From: Onchidella celtica
Lineage: Eukaryota; Mollusca; Gastropoda; Systellommatophora; Onchidiidae
NCBI GenBank assembly: GCA_963931925.1
Contig: OZ007567.1
Coordinates: forward strand, 81,725,186 to 81,789,185
Direction of reading: 5' to 3'
Length of the DNA: 64,000 nt
Position numbers and translations under genes: made by a program. Below the pieces are notes generated by a model. The model was not told the origin of the DNA and searched no databases. It was given only the letters and a program-made list of their open reading frames with translations. Below are positions 23,201-32,200 of this stretch, piece after piece; the first letter of the stretch is position 1; each line of letters opens with the position of its first letter.

Positions 23201-26200
23201 GAGAGATAATGACAGAAACAGAAGCAGACACCGAGATGGTTGCTGTGACTGAAGATGCAGTGAGAGTGGAAGAAGCAGATACGATGACTAGTGACAGAAA
23301 GTGACGCAGACACAGATGTATTGGCACACGAAGACGTAGAGATGGCAGAGGAAGATGACGACACAGAAACAGCAGCAATGGGAGAGATAATGACAGAAAC
23401 AGAAGCAGTCACCGAGATGGTTGCTGTGACTGAAGAGGTGGCATCACCCACAGAGGACAATAAAGTGGAAGATGATGAAGCCACTACAATGGCAGGAACA
23501 TCAACATCAGCGGCAGTGGGAGCATCAGACATAGACTATTTCCGGCAAATAAGAAACATCGCCAATGCAGGGCAATCGAAGGCAGCAGACAGAATGGCAC
23601 GTCGCGGGAAACAACTGTTTAGGCCATTACTTGTTGGACAATGTGCAACGCTTCGAGTTCCCGACATGGATCGAGGCCCAGCAGATCCAAAAAATATTCT
23701 GGTGGTCGTCATCAAAGAACAGGATGGTCTGTACACAGTTGGTTGCCGCGAGGGAATACTGCATTCCAAATTTACATCAGCTGATCTGGATCGTCGCGTA
23801 TAGACCACGCTTTAATGACAGTCAATGATGTTCCTGAGGTTTATTTATCATTGAGATCAGCAACAGCAAAGGCAACTGGTGGTCAAGGCTTTCAGAAATG
23901 CCAATGCAAAACAGACTCGTTGCCATCCCGGCAGAGCATGCAAAAACGTCTGAAAACTATGTATTATTATGTATTATAAGTGCATTAAATTATGTGATTT
24001 TGTCCCTTTGCATATTGGACATTTGATGCTTTATAATTGTTTCCCAATATTTTTAATAAATGTTCTTCTTTTCAAATTGTTCAATATGTCTCAAAGCTAT
24101 TGTAAACATTGTAAATGTTATGTGTTGTATCCTATTCTAAAAAGTGAGCGTGACATATAAATTTATTTACCAACTGTACACATTAGGCAATGTTATTCAC
24201 TTTCTGTTCACATTGGGCAAAATGTGCCTGCATAATGTGAACATTAGGCAAACCATTTTGCCCAATGTACACATTGGGCAAATTGATGCCTAATGTACAC
24301 ATTAGGCAATTGTACACATTATGCGTGACATATATATATATAAATCTTGAGTAACAACAGCTTGACAATCCTACCTTTTCCAACATTGATGACGTTGCAA
24401 TAGTGGAAACATTCAATGACAAGATCCATAAGACTTCCATGAAAAGCAAAAGCCAACCTTTTCAACTTTCAGTGAATTTAAATGTATTTGTACCTCCAAT
24501 AAAGAGATTTTCATATCCTAATACTCAAAAACATATTAGAATCCGTCTATTTGTAAATTGAAATTTGGACTGAAACTGTGGGATTTTCTGATTTTACCAT
24601 TTCCAGATCCTGGTGGCCGATAAGCATACAGCAGGTAAGAAGTATTATGCTAAAAGATCCTTTCTGATAATGGCCATTCTAATGTCATGTTATGATCCAA
24701 AGACATGTGTACGTTATAAAAACAGAAGCTACATATATAAATAATTATAACGAAGCTTAATATGACAATAGATAGCATTAAATTTACAATCTTGTTCAAA
24801 CCATTATGAATGCTTACATGCCATCCATTTACGCGAATGTCTCCTGTGGTTACGTAGCTCTTGATATTTCTACATGTGAGAACATTGAGAAGTGTAGATT
24901 TGCCAGCTCCACTATGGAAGAGTATGTCAAAACAGTTGAAATTTGCTAACATTGCCCACTTTCAAATGTCTCAGTTACTTGTTGTTCAGCATTTGTACTA
25001 ATTAACTCAGCACATTAAATATAAATTTATTAGATTATGATAATAATGGTATTTGCTTGCAGAGTCATAGCGTGCTGTTTCTAATACTTCACTGATGTCA
25101 CAAGCTCCCATCTATTCACAGAGATCTGTTTTCTATGACATTAAAACTTCATGACAGATACTGAGTCATTCACAATGCTGACTGTCACAAACAGCCACAA
25201 GTGAAAGTCTGACCATTGTAATTCCACGTAGTTTACACATTTGATAAAAGACAAAAACAAAAACAAGAACAGCAACAAAACAAACACCAAAAATGAATAA
25301 TACATTTATATGGTACCCAGTTACATAATTATGGGATCTCAAGGCATTTCACTTTTTAAAAAAAAATTTCACATAAACCACAAATATATTTTAAAAATTA
25401 ATAACAACCACAATTTTTGTGCAACCATTATCATCAATAAAATCTAAGAGTCTTTCAGAGTAAACTGGTAAATCTTGAGATTTTTCTTAAACTAAATGAT
25501 TTACGTGTCTCACACAAATGGAGATACAGGGGCAAAAAGTTTACTGGTGTTTGATAAGTGAAAGATTTTTGTTCAAATGATTTATTATGGTAGACCTTTG
25601 GAATTTCAGAAATTTGTTGAAGAAAATCTTAATGCAGTAAACTAAAAATCAAGCTTTATAAAGTCTACACAGATCAGATTAATAATTTCAACACTATTCT
25701 TTGCGACAGTCATACAGATATACCAAATCCATGTGCCGGATACCATATCATTTAGCATGTTTTGGTTTTTCATATTTTTTTTTCATACGTTTTGTATTTG
25801 ATCAAATATTTCACTGCAGGCCTGCCAAAGTTTTTCAATAATAAACAGCTGTCGTCTGGATTGAAAAGAGAATAATGGAATTAAAAGCTAGTACCTGGCA
25901 CCCAAGATGGCCAACAAAGTTCCTGGCTGTACAATACCACTGGCTGAAATATAACCAATGCAGATTCATTAAAGCAATTATGCTCAGTATTTATAAAGCA
26001 ACATTCTATATGCCAATATCTATGCATCGTTTCTTATCCTGTCCATCTTTCCGTTAACTCATCTAAGCCCTCCTCACCTCCCTCCAAAAAAAAAAAAAAC
26101 CAAACAAACCCACTGACCTTTCCATTCATTTCCACCCACAAGGGCATGTCTAGGGAAAATAAAGCCTACGGCAACCACTGAAATTGCACCCCCTTTAAAC

Positions 26201-29200
26201 ATCTGACACCGATATGATAAAGAGATTTCACCACAGCATCAGCTCAAAAATACAGTCAAAACTTGTTAATCTTTTTAACAAATTACAACATTGAGTGAAA
26301 ATTATACATGCACCTTTTTATATCATTTAATTCTGATAAAATTATTTTTTCACCAGCTAAACACAAAATGCTCAGTATCCGCCCCCCCCCCCACCCCTGC
26401 CCCTACATATGATGCCCAAGGCACGTGCCATCCCTGCAATACCTTAGATACCAGTTGGCCACTGTCCGTCCATCCCAATATTCATGATTCACGTATCATT
26501 CACATTCACATATTCATGGCGTTATTCCTCCATCCACAAATCCATCAGTCTGAGTGAGAATATTCTTACCCTCTAGCCATCCCCTTCTCTGTCTGTCCAC
26601 AAACCCATATATTTTATTATGATACATCCAGCCGCTAAGGTTCACAACAAAATGGCAGCAGAATGTAGCATAGGGTAAAAAGTTTATGACAAGGGCAGGC
26701 AACCTACGGCCGCTGCCAGATCCTGTCCAGTAAGGGATTTTGACAAGCCGGCTAGCAAATAATACTACACTCATCATGTGTCTTTCCAACACATTCAAAA
26801 TATGCCTAAATTCAAATAAATTTCCACTTAACAAAATTCTTTGATTACTAATTGGCATTCTCGGTTAAGCACAAAATAATATTCTAGCATGTGTTATTCT
26901 TCAATTTGAGGTAAAATAGAGCTAGATGTATTTAAATGGATAATTCCCATGTTTAAAGTTTTTAAAAAAAAATCCCTCTCATAATAAAAGTGATAAACTA
27001 CAGCCTTGCTTCAGAACTCATGCGCACCATAACACTACGCACCAAACTGAACGCTTGATGCGGTTACTCTTTATGACATGCACGTACTATATTATATTAC
27101 GAAACAAACATGCAAATATACAGATGTTACATAGCAATAAACATTGTTATTTTTAAAAAATACATGCTTGAAGTAAACAACTTTTAATTATAGCCATCAT
27201 CTTCCTTATCTCAATTGCCACCTTCCTGCCAAATTTAAGGCCTGAAGAGTGTATAGTTTGGTCAGTTAGTCATGCCAAAGGCATTTATGTTTCACACCGT
27301 CCATTCAGTAAAACACAATCTGGCCCGCATAGACAGAAAAGTTGCCGATGCCTGATTTAAGGAAACTCATCTGACTTACCATCCTTCAAAATCTGCTTCT
27401 CTGATGGCAATACAGTTTCCCCACGACCGCAACATCCTTTGCTTTTACCTGGCACCCGTACAAACACACTGAGCCCCTGCCAGCTCAGAGAGATTGGGTG
27501 AACTCTGTCAGTGTTGAAGCGCCTTGATGTTGTTGTTTCTATCTGAAGGATTATTTTTAAGCGACAATAGATCTATAACTGTTTGGTGTTTCAAATTTAC
27601 AGTCTAGCGCGAAACTTTAGATTTAGGCTTCATGTCCCTAGGCAACTCTAATCATAGAATGGGCCTAGCAGCTATATAATGGATTATTTGGGGCAAGGAG
27701 GGGTGGGGGTGGGGGCGGGAGTGTGGGGGGGGGGAAGAGAGGTGGGAAAAGAGGGGAGGGGGAGAAGTTCCATATGAGTTACACAACTTTCGCCTCGCAC
27801 CTATTTCATGTTCTGTGTGTTAATTGCCGAGCTCCACATTTACTATGAACACATCCACCTAAAGGACTAACTTTTCAAGAGGGCACTGCTCCCCTTAGAC
27901 CCACCAATACACGGACGCTCCTAAAGTCGCGCCCTTGCAATATTATCCCTATTGTGTAACTCAAATAGAACTCCTCCCTGGAGAAAAACGAGGGAACCAG
28001 GTTTATATCGAGCATCGCCAGGTATCTCTGCTAGTGAAAGGCAAACATTTCATAGTAAAAAAAATAATTTAAAAAAAAAAAAAAAAAAGGTGACACGTTT
28101 CCCTATGACTTACTGTGTAAGTAGTTTTAATACAATTAACATTTTCGGGATTTAAAAAAAAGAGAGAAGGGAGAGCCCATCGAGTCTGCAGATTAATCTA
28201 CCTGTGCTTCATGACATGCTTTTGGCATGTATCACATGAAACAAGAATCGTACCGATATCAGCCGTCTTTATTCCCATCTGTGAGAGGATGAACGATTTT
28301 CTATTTTTAATATGTGCTTTCATGGTAACTCTGGTGCGTGAGTGAGGGACGGCCACTCATAGTAGTTTATGGGCACTTGGCCGAGTACCATTAATTGGAT
28401 TATTTCCCTTGTAATACTAGCGCGGGACCCGTTATTCACATCACGGTGAAAAGCGCGCATTTTGATTGGTCAGTTGGAAATGTACCGGGCTTCCAACTCT
28501 TATATCATGGCTTTGAGTTTCTTACAACTCGCTCACTCGTTGTTATCCACCGACAGAAAGACGGGAACCCGAATTCATTTTTGAGAGTAGACAATACCCT
28601 ATCGGTACAAAATAGGTACTCATGATAACGTTTGTTATCAATGGAGATACGTCGTATTAATGGACGAAAGTATCCCGCACAAAATTGTCGAATGTTGTTA
28701 GTCCTGACACTTTGAAAATTTATATTAAAACTATTACCGGGTTTCTGGTATAAGTAGTCAGTTAGAATTGTAGCAGCAAGTTTCTACTTTATAATGGTAC
28801 TAATTTCGTTGTGCTTTGATGCACAGGTCCTATTGAAATAATTAATAAGAGGGTCTCGGATTTAAAGCAAACTATGAGTTAGACGCATGTTATCCCCGAT
28901 AAATCCAACCTGGGTCAAATTTATTCAATTATTGCTGGAGGGGTCGTTAGAGTAATTTCTGCAGTTTACTGGGATACCTAATTGACTTTTGTGTGCACCC
29001 CTTTAACCGTACTGTAAATTCGATTGTGTTAGGACCCTAACCGGTTATGTTGTCGGGCTGGACTCCATGTCCGAGCCTTTCACTTGTGCAACACGGGCTA
29101 CGTAATAGCTCTCCCGGACGTCCGCGCGGGCTCATAAATAAGATGCGAGTTCGCGTGGTCAACACACTCCATGATACTCCATCAAAGACGCAGAGACAAG

Positions 29201-32200
29201 AGCCGACAGCACAGTGAACCTAGGCCGGCGGCGGCCTGCCGTGGCGCTCCTCGCTCAAAACATGGCCTAGTCCAGTTGCGCCAGTAGCAGAGAAACTTTG
29301 GCTTATGGCTGGTTGGGCTTCTTTTTTTTGGGCTTCTTCTTTTCTGGGTTTCTTTTCTTTTTTTGGGCTTCTTCTTTTTCTGGGCTTCATTTTCCTTTTT
29401 TTGTTTGGTAGTGATACCTTTGTTAGGCTTTTTGAATAAATAAGATTGCCAGCAGAACCCTGTGTTTGTTAATCCTGTGTATCCTTAAGGGAGTTACTAT
29501 TGAACCCACGCAGTAACCACATTAGCCACTCGTAGTTCAATCCAACATTTTCTGGTGTCAAGAAGTGGGATACACAGAAGGGTTAGTTTGTAGTGTAGAA
29601 AACCCAGCCATGGAAATTTTTAGTTTGAGGCCCAGCCAGCCAGCCAACCCCTGCCCCACCCCATAGGAACCATGGAGCCACGAAGACCAACGCCCTCCAA
29701 CGTCAACTCAAGATTCAGGACCTGTATCCCAGTCCTATGTACATCACCCATCCCACTGCAGTCAACAGGGACCCGTTGCGGGTATTTCATCCCGCAATCT
29801 ACACGTATCCGCAACATCCGTCCCCACAGCCTGCGTCGACCAGTGTCTGGTACTCCCAGCCCACCGCCCTTGCCAGCCACCTGCAGCCCAACCAGACTTT
29901 CAAACATGGGTTGAGAACTTTACAGCCCCTACCTCCTGTGCGACGGTCCAGCCGCCCACACAGACAACCCCAGAGATTGGACCTCTGACTCTTATTAGTG
30001 ATTGACATTAGACATTGACGGTGAGTGCAGAAAGAGCAGGGGAGCGCACCCATCAAGACCCCCCGAGTTTCCATCAGGCCAGATGATAGACCACCGAATT
30101 CAAGTGAGCTCGCCTCAAGATTTTAAGTTAGAGAGTATGCCCATGTTGGCTTTCTCCACAGCTTAGTTACAATTACTTTTAATGCCTATGTTGACCTTGC
30201 CTTTTTCATTGCACTAGTGCCCTTATAGCATATTGTCTTTTTTTGTACTGTTCGATCCTACGTTAACCCTGATAGTGGTCTGGGACCACCGTTGCAGGTC
30301 TGGGACCTGTTGTTTTGTCCATATGATGTAACTTACTACAGCCAGAGCTGAGACTGTTGTGTACATCTTCAGGATGCCAGTAGTAACTTAGCCGGTTCAC
30401 GCCACCTGTTAGTAGTTATAAAGAGGATGGACCATTGTTGTACTTCGGTTCACTGGGTGTAATTTGCAATTGTTCTACTCTAAGTGATGGTATCATAGCC
30501 CCTTAGAGTTTGATTGTACCTTCAGTGGTCTTTTGTAAACCTTTGAATTGATGTATGTGTCACGTAAGGGACTACGTGACTTAGCAGGGGAGAATGTGAG
30601 AGGATGAACGATTTTCTATTTTTAATATGTGCTTTCATGGTAACTCTGGTGCGTGAGTGGGGGACGGCCACTCATAGTAGTTTATGGGCACTTGGCCGAG
30701 TACCATTAATTGGATTATTTCCCTTGTAATACTAGCGCGGGACCCGTTATTCACATCACGGTGAAAAGCGCGCATTTTGATTGGTCAGTTGGAAATGTAC
30801 CGGGCTTCCAACTCTTATATCATGGCTTTGAGTTTCTTACAACTCGCTCACTCGTTGTTATCCACCGACAGAAAGACGGGAACCCGAATTCATTTTTGAG
30901 AGTAGACAATACCCTATCGGTACAAAATAGGTACTCATGATAACGTTTGTTATCAATGGAGATACGTCGTATTAATGGACGAAAGTATCCCGCACAAAAT
31001 TGTCGAATGTTGTTAGTCCTGACACTTTGAAAATTTATATTAAAACTATTACCGGGTTTCTGGTATAAGTAGTCAGTTAGAATTGTAGCAGCAAGTTTCT
31101 ACTTTATAATGGTACTAATTTCGTTGTGCTTTGATGCACAGGTCCTATTGAAATAATTAATAAGAGGGTCTCGGATTTAAAGCAAACTATGAGTTAGACG
31201 CATGTTATCCCCGATAAATCCAACCTGGGTCAAATTTATTCAATTATTGCTGGAGGGGTCGTTAGAGTAATTTCTGCAGTTTACTGGGATACCTAATTGA
31301 CTTTTGTGTGCACCCCTTTAACCGTACTGTAAATTCGATTGTGTTAGGACCCTAACCGGTTATGTTGTCGGGCTGGACTCCATGTCCGAGCCTTTCACTT
31401 GTGCAACACGGGCTACGTAATAGCTCTCCCGGACGTCCGCGCGGGCTCATAAATAAGATGCGAGTTCGCGTGGTCAACACACTCCATGATACTCCATCAA
31501 AGACGCAGAGACAAGAGCCGACAGCACAGTGAACCTAGGCCGGCGGCGGCCTGCCGTGGCGCTCCTCGCTCAAAACATGGCCTAGTCCAGTTGCGCCAGT
31601 AGCAGAGAAACTTTGGCTTATGGCTGGTTGGGCTTCTTTTTTTTGGGCTTCTTCTTTTCTGGGTTTCTTTTCTTTTTTTGGGCTTCTTCTTTTTCTGGGC
31701 TTCATTTTCCTTTTTTTGTTTGGTAGTGATACCTTTGTTAGGCTTTTTGAATAAATAAGATTGCCAGCAGAACCCTGTGTTTGTTAATCCTGTGTATCCT
31801 TAAGGGAGTTACTATTGAACCCACGCAGTAACCACATTAGCCACTCGTAGTTCAATCCAACATTTTCTGGTGTCAAGAAGTGGGATACACAGAAGGGTTA
31901 GTTTGTAGTGTAGAAAACCCAGCCATGGAAATTTTTAGTTTGAGGCCCAGCCAGCCAGCCAACCCCTGCCCCACCCCATAGGAACCATGGAGCCACGAAG
32001 ACCAACGCCCTCCAACGTCAACTCAAGATTCAGGACCTGTATCCCAGTCCTATGTACATCACCCATCCCACTGCAGTCAACAGGGACCCGTTGCGGGTAT
32101 TTCATCCCGCAATCTACACGTATCCGCAACATCCGTCCCCACAGCCTGCGTCGACCAGTGTCTGGTACTCCCAGCCCACCGCCCTTGCCAGCCACCTGCA

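Larger units (their letters stand above)
21412..24330 (+). mobile_element. Ginger-like DNA transposon with integrase-type transposase
   Basis: The ends are inverted: 21412 begins TGTCACGCATAATGTGTAC, and the complement of the 3' end reads the same for that stretch and matches for about 43 bp with one mismatch. The element is flanked by the 4-bp duplication TATA (21408-21411, 24331-24334). TGT...ACA ends, 4-bp duplications and an integrase-type transposase with no LTRs are the marks of Ginger elements. It is 2919 bp and lies in intron 4 of gene A, opposite strand. Confidence 0.85.

Noticed and set aside
23291-23803. Separate acidic host protein gene
   Set aside because: Its C-terminal half fits the C-terminal domain expected after the integrase core, and it lies inside the transposon ends, so it is the broken end of the transposase.
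28395-28625. 76-codon ORF repeated in each LTR of the array
   Set aside because: It occurs in the U3 region of the LTR, has no recognisable domain and repeats only because the LTR repeats.
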